A DNA stretch of 59,530 nt from a virus. Under the pieces are notes generated by a model that saw nothing but the letters and a program-made list of their open reading frames with translations, made no database searches and was not told the origin of the DNA. Shown piece after piece: positions 8,513 through 17,362 of this stretch. Position numbers and translations under genes: made by a program. The stretch spans positions 1 to 59,530 of the IMG/VR virus record IMGVR_UViG_3300017739_000010. One strand, given 5' to 3'. Position 1 is the first letter of the stretch; each line of letters opens with the position of its first letter.

Positions 8513-10024
8513 ATGGAGTTAGATAATCATTTATTAGCGGTTGTTGAACCGGCTATCTTACCTACTGAAATTAAACTAGACAATCTTGGAGAAGATGGTG
8601 GAGGTGCTAAGCAAACTAAAGCAATAGGCACTTTAAAACCTTTTATTCTGGTTAATTCATATCAATTTGGTCCAGGAGATATTATGGGCTTCAAATTAGA
8701 CTGTAGTGGTATTGCGCCTAAATGTACGGTAACTGTTATGGATAATAAAAATGCTTTTCAAGTAGAGTCATATCCAAGAGATGGAGACTTCTTTACTATC
8801 CTACTTAATTCAAAACATCAAGAGACGTTTAAGTCAATTCACATGGATTTTGATATTGTTGAAATTGAAACAACACCGGAAGTAGAAGGAGCTAATCCTA
8901 CAATTACAATGGAGGGTATTGCAAAGATACCCAGACTTTATGCTGAAGATTGTCAAAACTTAGATGCTGATAATTCATTGAATCATTTAGAGTTAATAGC
9001 AAGAGATTTAGAATTAGGTTTAGCCACAAACGTAGAAAGCCCTGATGATAATCAAGCTAGACTACAAGCTTATATCACTTATGCGGATTTCATAAAAGAA
9101 ATTGTAGAAGATAGTTATATCTCTGATGATGCTTTCACAAAATACTATATAGATCAATATTATTATTTGACTTATGTAAATATTAATAAGATATTCAATG
9201 CTCCTAACCCTAAGTTAGATGAAGTAATGTCTGTTCTTGCTTCCTTTGCTGCATCAATGTCTGAGGGCCATGACCAAGTTGAAGATGGCGAAGAAAATAA
9301 AGGTGACCAAATTGAAGTACCTTTAATGCTAACTAACCATAAAGATACATTAGGGTTGTCCTGTTATGTTGACAGATATGAATTGATAAACAACTCATCT
9401 AAAGTTAGTCTTGCAGCAGGGTATGCTAGAAACATTCAGGTGTATGATAATAATTCAGAACCCGGAGAAAGATTACAAGAATTTAAAGTTGAAGCTTTAG
9501 TAACAGAAGATCTACCAGATATTGAAGCGCCTTTAAAAGGTAATGAAAAAGATAATCGTTATGAGACTCAGGTAAAACATAAATACATGGGTAGACAAAA
9601 TGCAGGTGAAGATGGATTAGGTAATACTCATGCTAATGCTGCATTTTCAAAACTACATAACAAACAAAATCAAATGGAAATTGAGAAGATGAAAGTTAGA
9701 ATGACTTTATCTTCATTTAATCCGTCCATATATAAATTTCAAAAGATACCAGTGATAATGTATCATTATGATGGTGTCAGAGCTGAAGCATCTAAACAGG
9801 GTGATTTTAAAAGAGAAGAAGCTGGTTTTACAGATCAACCATTTGATGCTGGAAAAGCAGAAGATGCAAATGACGCACAACAAGTAATGGATAGATTCTT
9901 AAGCGGTCATTATATTATAGAGAATATTGATTATATCATTGATGAACCAGAAGGAGGTATGAAGCAAATAGTCACATTAATTAGAAGAGAGTGGCCTACA
10001 AGAATAAAAAACTTAGAAGCTTAA
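8513..10024 (+). CDS. Putative baseplate hub protein (gp27/late-control-D-like)
   Basis: A 503-residue protein placed between the gp53-like and gp5-like genes. It has an opening beta domain (residues about 40-135, KPFILVNSYQFGPGDIMGFKLDCSG), a helical middle, and a closing segment FLSGHYIIENIDYIID...LIRREWPTRI. That ending resembles the last domain of hub proteins of the gp27/gpD type, where a loop ending in xGxYxIxxIxH is followed by strands. The hub holds the spike on the tail tube. The assignment rests on this pattern and on position next to the spike gene. Confidence 0.5.
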   Translation: MELDNHLLAVVEPAILPTEIKLDNLGEDGGGAKQTKAIGTLKPFILVNSYQFGPGDIMGFKLDCSGIAPKCTVTVMDNKNAFQVESYPRDGDFFTILLNSKHQETFKSIHMDFDIVEIETTPEVEGANPTITMEGIAKIPRLYAEDCQNLDADNSLNHLELIARDLELGLATNVESPDDNQARLQAYITYADFIKEIVEDSYISDDAFTKYYIDQYYYLTYVNINKIFNAPNPKLDEVMSVLASFAASMSEGHDQVEDGEENKGDQIEVPLMLTNHKDTLGLSCYVDRYELINNSSKVSLAAGYARNIQVYDNNSEPGERLQEFKVEALVTEDLPDIEAPLKGNEKDNRYETQVKHKYMGRQNAGEDGLGNTHANAAFSKLHNKQNQMEIEKMKVRMTLSSFNPSIYKFQKIPVIMYHYDGVRAEASKQGDFKREEAGFTDQPFDAGKAEDANDAQQVMDRFLSGHYIIENIDYIIDEPEGGMKQIVTLIRREWPTRIKNLEA

Positions 10025-10044
10025 AAAAGAAAGATAGATAATAC

Positions 10045-11427
10045 ATGGCAGATTTTAAAACACAACAAGATTTTAGAAAGGGTTCGATACTTCGTAAGAT
10101 AAACGAAGATCCAACCTATCTTAGCTTCTTTCTAGTATTTGATACTATAAACAGAGAAGAGTCTCCACTGTTTGCAGGTCCTGCTAAAGAGTATTTACTT
10201 AATGTATTAAATACAACATATTCTCAAAAACATGCAGATGCTTTAGATAATTTTCAAAAAGTACTCTTGAAGATTAACAAGGAGTTACCTTGGTTTTGGC
10301 AAACATTATCTGGCGTAGATGCTGCAATGCAATATAAAGGATTAGCAGATCCATGGTGGGGTGCAGAATCTCCAACATTAGAAATAGAATGTTTAGAGGA
10401 GAATGTTGAGTTAACAGCAATAGGTCTAATGGACTTATATAAAAGAGCATGTTATGATTTCGTAAGGTGGGTAGAAGTTATTCCTAGAGATTTAAGACGT
10501 TTTAGAATGCAGGTTTGGGTTAGTGAGGTTAGAAGATTTCAACAAACTACTGGAGCTAAAGATCTAGGATTCTTTGATAATCCTGATACAGCTACAGGTA
10601 ATGGTGGAACTCAAAAGAAAATTAATGAAGATCTTAGTTTAGAAGCGAAGCCTTTTATTCAACTACAGTTCTCACACTGTGAGTTTGATATAGATGCTAT
10701 TGCTGCAATGTTTGCAGATCTTGGTAAAAACCCTGAATTGAAGAAACCTAAGATTGCAATCAGATGGGATCACGTAGAACAGATTAATCAGCAATTAGGT
10801 GCTAACCTAGTCGTTGAAGAAACTGACTCTCCGTTGACACAAGCTGCCATAGGACAAACTGGTGAATTAGGACAATATTCTCCATTTGATGCAACTCAAA
10901 ACCCACAAACACAAGATAAGAAGTCTCCGTTTATTAAAAGACCAGATATTGATTTAAAATCTATCGGAGAACAACTTAAGAAAAGAACATTAGGTAAAGC
11001 TCAAGACGCTGCTGAGAATTTTATAGGCGGTATCCAAGGTAGAGTACAAAGTAACGTTGATTCTCTATCGGGTCAGATAAATGGATTAGACAATGTACAT
11101 GGTCTACCTACTGGATTAGCAGCAAGTTTATTAAACCAAGCAGAAGATTCTCTTTTAAGTAAATTATTATTAGGTAATGTACACGGCCTTCAAGGAGGTT
11201 CAACGCTACTAGATGCTGTCCAATCTGGTTCTATAAATGCTATAGGAAATCAGTTAGGTGGTTTATTTGGCGGAGCAAATAACGCCGGCGGTGGCGGAGG
11301 TATAAATGAAAACATACATCCTGATGGAGTTGATTCATCACCAGATGGATTCTTAAATCAAAGAATACATCCTACTGGTGTAGACTCATCACCTGATGGA
11401 GGATTAAACCAGAACATACATGAATAA
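10045..11427 (+). CDS. Putative central tail/baseplate protein with C-terminal 17-residue repeats
   Basis: A 460-residue protein. The first 280 residues look globular and conserved in style (WFWQTLSG, DLYKRACYDFVRWVEVIPRDLRRFRMQVWV, FIQLQFSHCEFDID), suggesting a tube-adaptor or initiator protein. The last 180 residues are Gly/Asn/Leu-rich and end in two copies of a 17-residue unit with core IHPxGVDSSPDG plus a partial third. The core recalls the IHPTGV spike-tip motif of the next gene. It overlaps the gp5-like gene by 8 bases. No specific T4 counterpart assigned. Confidence 0.5.
   Translation: MADFKTQQDFRKGSILRKINEDPTYLSFFLVFDTINREESPLFAGPAKEYLLNVLNTTYSQKHADALDNFQKVLLKINKELPWFWQTLSGVDAAMQYKGLADPWWGAESPTLEIECLEENVELTAIGLMDLYKRACYDFVRWVEVIPRDLRRFRMQVWVSEVRRFQQTTGAKDLGFFDNPDTATGNGGTQKKINEDLSLEAKPFIQLQFSHCEFDIDAIAAMFADLGKNPELKKPKIAIRWDHVEQINQQLGANLVVEETDSPLTQAAIGQTGELGQYSPFDATQNPQTQDKKSPFIKRPDIDLKSIGEQLKKRTLGKAQDAAENFIGGIQGRVQSNVDSLSGQINGLDNVHGLPTGLAASLLNQAEDSLLSKLLLGNVHGLQGGSTLLDAVQSGSINAIGNQLGGLFGGANNAGGGGGINENIHPDGVDSSPDGFLNQRIHPTGVDSSPDGGLNQNIHE
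11311..11424 (+). repeat. 51-bp tandem coding repeat
   Basis: Two 51-base units (11311-11361 and 11362-11412) and a 12-base partial third copy, encoding a 17-residue repeat with core IHP[DT]GVDSSPDG at the C-terminus of the preceding gene. The copies differ by several substitutions. Confidence 0.85.
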
Positions 11428-12136
11428 CAGTGAATTATTTAGAGACAATTTACGTGATGCTCATTGGTTAGGAGAGGTTGTTGATATTGAAGACCCTCTT
11501 CTTCAAGGTAGAGCAAGAGTAAAAGTATATGGTAAATTTGACAAGCTACCGAATGATGCTATTCCGTGGGCTACTCCACAAAATAGAGAAACTCCTGGTA
11601 TGCATGTTGTACCTAGAGTTGGAGATATTGTTGCTGTAAGATTTGACAATGGTAATATCTACCATCCGGAATATTGGTTTCAAGTAGACCAAAACGTAGA
11701 TCTTAAGGCAGATATTTTAGAAGCATCCGGAGAACCACATAATGTAATTAGTTTAGTTTACGATGCAGAACGTAATGTAAGAATTTATCATTCTCCTGAA
11801 GATGGTTTAGTTATTACTAGAGGTGAAGGCGCAAAAGAAAGACCTATGCTTCAAATTGATGAAGAAGGGTTTATTAAGATTACTACAGATGCAAAAGTAT
11901 TTTTAGATTGTGGAGATATATTTGTATCTAACACTGGAGAGCCTGGAGCAGATGAGACTGAACCCGCGGTAAGAGGTCAATCTCTACAAGATTGGTTACA
12001 GAAATTATTAGATGATTATGCAGCCCATATCCATCCAACTGGTGTTGGGCCGTCAGGACCTCCAATGCCACCTACTCCATCAACAGTGGGTCAATTATCA
12101 AGTACACATATTAATTATCAACAAAGAAATAAGTAA
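11420..12136 (+). CDS. 5: Baseplate hub spike protein, gp5-like, without lysozyme domain
   Basis: A 238-residue central spike. Residues about 16-88 form an OB-fold of the T4 gp5 type: GEVVDIEDPLLQGRARVKVYG, AIPWATP, then VGDIVAVRFDNGN. Residues 115-172 are short strands suited to a beta-prism. The C-terminus carries H203-I-H205-PTGVGPSGPP; HxH motifs bind iron at the tip of other phage membrane-piercing spikes. The T4 gp5 lysozyme domain is absent, so peptidoglycan cutting must come from another protein or not occur. It starts 8 bases inside the upstream gene and ends 2 bases before the next. Confidence 0.82.
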   Translation: MNNSELFRDNLRDAHWLGEVVDIEDPLLQGRARVKVYGKFDKLPNDAIPWATPQNRETPGMHVVPRVGDIVAVRFDNGNIYHPEYWFQVDQNVDLKADILEASGEPHNVISLVYDAERNVRIYHSPEDGLVITRGEGAKERPMLQIDEEGFIKITTDAKVFLDCGDIFVSNTGEPGADETEPAVRGQSLQDWLQKLLDDYAAHIHPTGVGPSGPPMPPTPSTVGQLSSTHINYQQRNK

Positions 12137-12138
12137 TC

Positions 12139-14079
12139 ATGCCAGCGAATTGGGCCAAATTTATTCCTGACTTAACCAATACTTTATTAAGTCAGAAGTT
12201 TACGAAACCAGGAGGGGCAGCAATTTCTTATGAACCTCCAAAGGCAGGATCTAACAATATGTTGGGTGAAACTGTGTCTGGTCAAAAATCCATTTTAAGT
12301 GGAGGTCTTACTGAGGTTGGTAATCCTGCGAATGCAGCTTTAGCAACTAATCCTGCAACCATGGTTAATGCTAACGATGTTAATCCACTCTCTGGTAGAT
12401 ATGACTTTGGAAAACAAGTAGCTCAACATTATTTAGATGCTGTAAAAAATATGGCACAAACTCATGTGGGAGAATTACATATTAATAATGGTGCTGCTGA
12501 GTTGCTTTTAAAAGAAGGGTATGGTATTGCGTTCGAAAGACTTTTAAGAGAAGGTGATATACCACTACAAGATCAATATGATGAAGATGGTAATTTAATT
12601 GAAATGGGTAAAGAGTCCCATCCTGCTTATGCAGATTTTTGCCCAGAAGTAGAAGAACCAGACGCTGAAGCCATAGCTGAACTTGAAAAGAAAAACAATG
12701 AAGCTTTCAACAAGTTTGCCTCTGGAGAAAACGTACAAAACTATAATTTATATAAATTTAAGTTCTATCAATTTCCATGTCTATCAGGTGCAGAAACTCA
12801 AGAGGAATTAGAAGTTGTTTTTGCAACTAGAATTTTAATGGGATATAAGTTCATGAACTCAGCAAATGACAGATGGGATTATTTTGTTTGGGCTTGCCAT
12901 TTAGGTAAAGAGAATTACAATACAAACAATAACAATAATAATGCTTTTAACAATAGTAGTTCTTTATATAAAAACATCAATAGTAAAGCTAGAAATGATA
13001 TTGAAGATGCTGAATATGACTACAAAGAATTGGCTGATAAAGTTTCGTTCCTAGTAAAGACTGCTATTATGGCAGCACATCCACAAAGAGATACTGATGG
13101 TAATTACACAGGATCTAATTCTTCCTTAGAGAAAAGAATTAAGAGGGCTCCAGAAAAAGAAATTGAATACCCTACATTAAAGGACGAATCCGGAAAAGAT
13201 ATTACTCCTGATTTTTGTCCTATTAATAGATATAAGATTCAAGTTGCTAGAGATTTTGAAGGTGATACAAGTTTAAAACCTAGAATATTAACATCTAATG
13301 TTATTGCAACATTTACATACTATCCGAATAAAAGAACTGGAGGAACTCCCTATGTTATTAATAATGCAAAGGCTTTATTTAGTACTAATACAACAAATAA
13401 TGTCAAGTATGAAAAGACTTCAAATTGGGTAAAATCAAAATATGAAGTTAATGAGTGGAAAAAGAAGTGGAGAAAATGTCCACCTGAAGGTAAATTAAAA
13501 CAAGCAGCATACGCGCAAGATTCTACTAAAGCATTTTTAGACTTAGGTTGGGATGGTAGCGGATGGAATGGTGACGAGGCTGGAACTCAATATAAATATG
13601 AATATCATAGAGTTCTTTGTGCTATTAAAGCTGCTGAAAAATGTGAAGAGCCTATGACTGAAGTAGGACATCCATGGGATCCTAGTGGTACTACACCAGG
13701 AGGGAAATCTTATTCTGGAGATCCTTATATGCAGATGGCTAGAGTTACAATTGCATATTGGTATGCGTGTATTGTTAAACCATTTAAACCAACTCCTTCT
13801 GCACCACCGGCCCTAATTCCAGCGCCCCTACAAGGAATTTATATTCCAATTTATTATGGAAGTGCAAATAGACTAGCAAATAATTTAAGAAGAGCTTGGA
13901 ATACAGGAAAGTCTTTTGCAACTCCTGGAACACAACAACCAGCTTCAAATGCGACGGCAACTGCAGTAGCCGGAGCTTATGCTCTACATTTATTAGAATT
14001 TAAGTTGCTGTATCTTGGTGGTATTCCAACTCCTTCTGGTCCAGTTCCTATGGTAGGTTTTGTACCTATTGTATTTTAA
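12139..14079 (+). CDS. Large virion-associated protein, unknown
   Basis: A 646-residue protein directly after the spike gene. Visible features: a Gly/Ala/Asn-rich N-terminus, a conserved-looking stretch with YNLYKFKFYQFPC and ATRILMGYKF (about 205-240), an asparagine run near residue 260, and a hydrophobic, proline-rich C-terminal 130 residues (PSAPPALIPAPLQGIYIPIYYG). The last part could insert in or contact a membrane. No family recognised. Its stop overlaps the stop of the convergent minus-strand gene by 4 bases. Confidence 0.6.
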   Translation: MPANWAKFIPDLTNTLLSQKFTKPGGAAISYEPPKAGSNNMLGETVSGQKSILSGGLTEVGNPANAALATNPATMVNANDVNPLSGRYDFGKQVAQHYLDAVKNMAQTHVGELHINNGAAELLLKEGYGIAFERLLREGDIPLQDQYDEDGNLIEMGKESHPAYADFCPEVEEPDAEAIAELEKKNNEAFNKFASGENVQNYNLYKFKFYQFPCLSGAETQEELEVVFATRILMGYKFMNSANDRWDYFVWACHLGKENYNTNNNNNNAFNNSSSLYKNINSKARNDIEDAEYDYKELADKVSFLVKTAIMAAHPQRDTDGNYTGSNSSLEKRIKRAPEKEIEYPTLKDESGKDITPDFCPINRYKIQVARDFEGDTSLKPRILTSNVIATFTYYPNKRTGGTPYVINNAKALFSTNTTNNVKYEKTSNWVKSKYEVNEWKKKWRKCPPEGKLKQAAYAQDSTKAFLDLGWDGSGWNGDEAGTQYKYEYHRVLCAIKAAEKCEEPMTEVGHPWDPSGTTPGGKSYSGDPYMQMARVTIAYWYACIVKPFKPTPSAPPALIPAPLQGIYIPIYYGSANRLANNLRRAWNTGKSFATPGTQQPASNATATAVAGAYALHLLEFKLLYLGGIPTPSGPVPMVGFVPIVF

Positions 14080-14486
14080 CCCCAGTCTTTTTCGAAAGTA
14101 TACCAATGGTCTGCAGACGCACAGTCGCGAAGAGCATCAAGAACCATATAAACCTTTTCATCAATAGTTAGATTGTCTAGAACGGCGCCTACGTGCATCT
14201 CAATTAGTTCATCATTGTCAAGGTAAGAAGATACGTGTTTAGCAATTCCGGTAACTAATCGGTAAGCGTTGTCTTCCACGTTGTTATACCTAATACCTGA
14301 ATGATAGTTAGTATAAGTGTCTACTTCAGACGCTTGTTTAATCATTTTGTCCCAGAGTTTATCGCCGAGTAGATCTCGAACTTCTTGACAGATAGATTGA
14401 ATTTGATCTTTGTGTTTGAGAACGGCTTGGTAGCCGTAGCCACCAACACCGTTGCATTCTATTTTCTTATAGTTAAATTGTTCCAT
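14076..14486 (-). CDS. Hypothetical protein in minus-strand pair
   Basis: A 136-residue, mostly helical acidic protein (MEQFNYKKIECNGVGG onward). It is second in a two-gene minus-strand unit; its start codon touches the stop of the upstream gene (shared base 14486), so the two are translationally coupled. Transcription likely starts at the promoter-like element at 14968-15037. The opposite orientation to the surrounding late genes suggests different timing, perhaps early expression. No family recognised. Confidence 0.65.
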   Translation of the reverse strand: MEQFNYKKIECNGVGGYGYQAVLKHKDQIQSICQEVRDLLGDKLWDKMIKQASEVDTYTNYHSGIRYNNVEDNAYRLVTGIAKHVSSYLDNDELIEMHVGAVLDNLTIDEKVYMVLDALRDCASADHWYTFEKDWG

Positions 14487-14959
14487 TATGCTTCTACTAA
14501 AGTTATGTTTTCAAAAGAGTCTTTTAACTCTCCGTAAGCCAGGCCAGCCCAACTCTTAGAACCAATAGATTTCCAGTGGTTGTAGTCTGCCATGTTAGGG
14601 AAAGTTGAATGAATATCTCCAACAGTTAGGTTTTCAATAACCGCCTTGTCGATGTGTAAGAATTTGTTACCTTTCATGTTAAGAACAGAAATGTAAAAGT
14701 CAGAACCAGGAAGTTGAATTTCAACGTTGAAGAGTTTGTTCTTGTCATAGCTAAACAAGTTACAAAGATAACCTTCACCTGAGTTGATAGTTAAGAATCC
14801 AGCGACACATTTAGAAATGCTTCTGTATTTATACTTAGTCTTGTTCCAATCTAAGCCAAGATCTTTAACGTAAAATTTATGCATTTTACCTTTAATATTT
14901 TGTTCGACTGTGAATGAAGTTCCCAAGATGTCGTTAGTGTGTTTTTTAATATAAGCCAT
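14486..14959 (-). CDS. Hypothetical protein, first in minus-strand pair
   Basis: A 157-residue protein (MAYIKKHTNDILGTSF onward), beta-rich in the middle (YLCNLFSYDKNKLFNVEIQLPG) with a helical end. The ATG at 14959 lies just downstream of the 70-bp element shared with the other minus-strand pair at 46 kb, which fixes the start. No motif recognised. The common promoter suggests co-regulation with the genes at 45.7-46.2 kb. Confidence 0.65.
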   Translation of the reverse strand: MAYIKKHTNDILGTSFTVEQNIKGKMHKFYVKDLGLDWNKTKYKYRSISKCVAGFLTINSGEGYLCNLFSYDKNKLFNVEIQLPGSDFYISVLNMKGNKFLHIDKAVIENLTVGDIHSTFPNMADYNHWKSIGSKSWAGLAYGELKDSFENITLVEA

Positions 14960-14967
14960 AGTTTTTG

Positions 14968-15037
14968 TTTGTTTTTAATTACAGTACTAATATACGAAAA
15001 ATATCTGACATAAAAAAATATTTCGGCAACTATTTTG
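14968..15037 (-). promoter_or_regulatory. Minus-strand promoter-like element, copy 1 of 2
   Basis: A 70-base block 66/70 identical to 46164-46233, both immediately upstream of minus-strand genes. Read on the minus strand it contains TTGCC, then a T-rich stretch with TATTTTTCG (one change from the Bacteroidetes -7 consensus TAnnTTTG), then TATATTAGTACTGTAATTAA leading to the start. The four mismatches cluster between TTGCC and the T-run, as expected for an unconserved spacer. A second TGGCAA lies at 15045. Confidence 0.75.
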
Positions 15038-15130
15038 TCCAAAGTGGCAAAGTTTTTTGTGATACATATAACAACCTAATCAAACACTCTTATTATCTTT
15101 AAAAAACTACTGTTTATATCAGCTCTGTTT

Positions 15131-15595
15131 TTGTTTTGTCTTCAACTAGCGTATGATTTCAAACCTAAAAAGTCTAAAGTTCCAACCTTTAGAAAGGTGG
15201 CTACTATTACAGAAGTTTTTGATAATGAAAGTACAATGAGGTTTATACAAGATTCTATTTTATTCACACCTCCTAGAATTCCACCATTAGTCAAAACCAA
15301 AATGGGACCTTTACATCCTAGGATAATTGGACTAACAACAGAGGTTGCTGAAGGTGTTTATCTTATTCAGCTAAACAGCATATATTCGGTCAAAGTTTTA
15401 CAAAGAACTTTATTCCATGAATTAGCACATGTATATCAATTTGAAAGAGGGATGCTACAGGATTTTGGAGATATAATAATTTGGAATGGTGTGATGTATG
15501 GTTGGGGTCGACCTTGGGGTAAAAGACCATGGGAGATACATGCTGAAAAACTAGTTGAAGATCTTTTTGTGCCTACTTATGAAGATGATATATAA
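15131..15595 (+). CDS. HExxH zinc-metallopeptidase-like protein, possibly secreted
   Basis: At least 154 residues from a TTG at 15131. H96-E-L-A-H100 is a zincin active-site motif, and glutamates at 135/139 (WEIHAEKLVEDL) could be the third ligand. The open frame continues upstream to 15080 without ATG, GTG or a nearer TTG, and encodes KKLLFISALFLFCLQLA, a basic-hydrophobic stretch that looks like a signal peptide or membrane anchor. The true start may thus be a rare codon such as ATT at 15092. It stands next to a second HExxH protein. A role in cell-envelope processing at lysis is possible but unproven. Confidence 0.65.
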   Translation: MFCLQLAYDFKPKKSKVPTFRKVATITEVFDNESTMRFIQDSILFTPPRIPPLVKTKMGPLHPRIIGLTTEVAEGVYLIQLNSIYSVKVLQRTLFHELAHVYQFERGMLQDFGDIIIWNGVMYGWGRPWGKRPWEIHAEKLVEDLFVPTYEDDI

Positions 15596-15600
15596 ATGGT

Positions 15601-15969
15601 ATGAGAACACCTATCATTAAATATAACGATAAGTTTTTAAATAGTATCAGTTGGTTCATGAGGATCGGCGGCATTACTCTTTGGCCATTTGTGGTTTTAA
15701 GAGAAAGGTACAACTCAAGTCAATACTGGAGGAGAGTCGCTGAAAGAATTATTAACCATGAGTCTATTCATATCAAACAACAGGAAGAACTTTTAATTAT
15801 ACCATTTTATATTTTGTATGTAACAGAATGGTTCTTTAAATTGTTCTTTTATGGTAAAGATTCTTACTACAATATCTCCTTTGAAAGAGAAGCTTATACG
15901 AACGATGAAAATCTAGACTACTTAAAATCTAGAAAGAAATACGCTTGGATAAAAAGAATTTTTAAGTAG
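15601..15969 (+). CDS. Membrane-associated HExxH protein
   Basis: A 122-residue protein with H53-E-S-I-H57 followed by a hydrophobic segment (LLIIPFYILYVTEWFFKLFFYG, about 64-85) and then SFEREAY with E95 and E97 as possible zinc ligands. I know this layout (NHE.IH...QQ.ELL.IPFYILY...SFEREAY) from small uncharacterised Bacteroidetes proteins, which supports the host assignment. It begins 5 bases after the first HExxH gene; the two probably form a pair. Activity is not established. Confidence 0.7.
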   Translation: MRTPIIKYNDKFLNSISWFMRIGGITLWPFVVLRERYNSSQYWRRVAERIINHESIHIKQQEELLIIPFYILYVTEWFFKLFFYGKDSYYNISFEREAYTNDENLDYLKSRKKYAWIKRIFK

Positions 15970-15979
15970 ATATATAATA
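15969..15979 (+). promoter_or_regulatory. Putative late promoter
   Basis: GATATATAATA, identical to the motifs at 31113, 46298 and 50734, in the gap before the S1-like gene (46 bases from motif end to ATG). A small ATGTT/AACAT hairpin directly follows and would lie near the 5' end of the transcript. Confidence 0.6.
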
Positions 15980-16024
15980 TGTTACTAACATGGTATACAT
16001 ATAAACCTTTTAAATAAAATATAA

Positions 16025-17311
16025 ATGTCAGCAAAGAGAAGACGAATCGGAGATTCAACCACAACAATTCCAGTAGAAGTAAAAGCTACTAACACACAAA
16101 CGCAGGTAATAACTAAACCTCAAGTTAAAGAAGAAAAACCTGCAGACCCATACGCAGAATTTTATGATGAAAACGGAGAGTTCCTTTGGGAGAAGTATGA
16201 AGGTACTTGTCCAACTCAAAACAGAACTCCAAATCCTCATGTGAAAACACAAGACGGAGATATAGTATTTTCTAGAGAACCTTATGCTCAAGAACTATAT
16301 GATAAAATGAAGCAATATGGGCAAGAGATTAAACCAAAGGTACATGAAGGTGAAATACATGAAGGTATAATCCATGGGATTGACCATAACTATATTACTG
16401 TAGATATAGGTTATAGAGAGTTGGTATATGTAACTTTCGGTAAAGAATCTACGGAAGTTCAACAATCTTCAGTTGGCGATGAGACTGCTGTTTTAATTAC
16501 AGACACTAAAGGCACTTTATCAGGAACTATTACAGGTGGTGTTAAACATAAGACTTTTACAGATCTTAGGAATGCAATCGATGAGGGTAGAACTGCTTGG
16601 ATAGGTCTAGTTAAAAATATGATTGACAAGGGTGGTTATGTTGTAACAATCCAAGGTATAGATTGCTTTATGCCTGGTTCGTTAGCAGGTATTAATAAAT
16701 TATCTGACTTTGGCTCTATTGTTGGAGAAGAGATTTATGTGGTACCGGTTAGCTTCTCTGCAGATAGAGGTACAATTGTAGTTTCACATAGAAAATACTT
16801 ACAAGCGCTTATTCCTTCTGAGATTGAAAAGTTAAAACAAACTATTGAAGAGGAGAGAGAAGGTAATGTAACTGGAACTGCAAAATACGGAGTATTTGTA
16901 GAATTTAACCAATGTCTTACTGGTATGATTCATAATAATGATTTAGATGAAACAACTTTAGCTAAATTTAAGGCTAGGGAGATAAACCCAGGAGACTCAA
17001 TTAAATTTAAAGTAAAAGATATAGTAAGCAATAACAAGATTACATTGACACAAAAAGATGTGGTTGACATTAACCCTTGGATTAACATTAGCAAGAGGTA
17101 TGCAATACCATCTGTAGTGGAGGCAGTCGTTAAGTCTAGAAAAGACTATGGTTTATTCATTAATATAGAGGATGGTGTAACTGGATTGTTACATATTAGT
17201 GAGATTGGTGAAGAAACTATGTCAGTTTTTAATCCAGGTGATAAAATTACAGTTCAAATCACCAGAATTGATGAGGCAACGATGAAGGTATTCTTAAAAA
17301 TGCCCCAATAA
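16025..17311 (+). CDS. Ribosomal protein S1-like RNA-binding protein with four S1 repeats
   Basis: A 428-residue protein. After a charged 100-residue leader, four S1 OB-fold repeats can be traced: about 108-172 (EGIIHGIDHNYITVDIG), 187-255, 278-343 (EGNVTGTAKYGVFVEF) and 358-426 (EAVVKSRKDYGLFINIEDGVTGLLH). Repeats 3 and 4 have the canonical YG-F-V and G-T-G-L/M-H patterns. Cellular S1 has up to six repeats and brings mRNA to the 30S subunit. Bacteroidetes initiate without Shine-Dalgarno pairing, so a phage S1 could favour phage mRNAs; that is inference. It has its own promoter-like motif and a hairpin after the stop. Confidence 0.88.
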   Translation: MSAKRRRIGDSTTTIPVEVKATNTQTQVITKPQVKEEKPADPYAEFYDENGEFLWEKYEGTCPTQNRTPNPHVKTQDGDIVFSREPYAQELYDKMKQYGQEIKPKVHEGEIHEGIIHGIDHNYITVDIGYRELVYVTFGKESTEVQQSSVGDETAVLITDTKGTLSGTITGGVKHKTFTDLRNAIDEGRTAWIGLVKNMIDKGGYVVTIQGIDCFMPGSLAGINKLSDFGSIVGEEIYVVPVSFSADRGTIVVSHRKYLQALIPSEIEKLKQTIEEEREGNVTGTAKYGVFVEFNQCLTGMIHNNDLDETTLAKFKAREINPGDSIKFKVKDIVSNNKITLTQKDVVDINPWINISKRYAIPSVVEAVVKSRKDYGLFINIEDGVTGLLHISEIGEETMSVFNPGDKITVQITRIDEATMKVFLKMPQ

Positions 17312-17327
17312 CTCTCTCAGAAGAGTT
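17310..17327 (+). terminator. Weak hairpin after S1-like gene
   Basis: A 6-bp stem, AACTCT (17310-17315) with AGAGTT (17322-17327), 6-base loop, overlapping the stop codon and followed only by TGA rather than a T-run. It could be a weak terminator or mRNA end-stabiliser before the next promoter-like motif. Confidence 0.3.
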
Positions 17328-17328
17328 T

Positions 17329-17340
17329 GATATATATTGA
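17329..17340 (+). promoter_or_regulatory. Putative late promoter (variant motif)
   Basis: GATATATATTGA, a variant of the recurring GATATATAATA motif, 22 bases before the ATG of the amidoligase-like gene. Weaker match than the four identical copies. Confidence 0.35.
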
Positions 17341-17362
17341 AAAGTAATATCTTACTCTAAAT

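Noticed and set aside
12901-12960. Asparagine run in the 646-residue protein as a possible repeat element
   Set aside because: Low-complexity coding sequence in AT-rich DNA; no periodic unit beyond AAC/AAT codons.
14851-15042. Minus-strand frame over the promoter-like element
   Set aside because: Overlaps the first minus-strand gene and the duplicated regulatory block; the matching locus at 46 kb does not keep a comparable frame.
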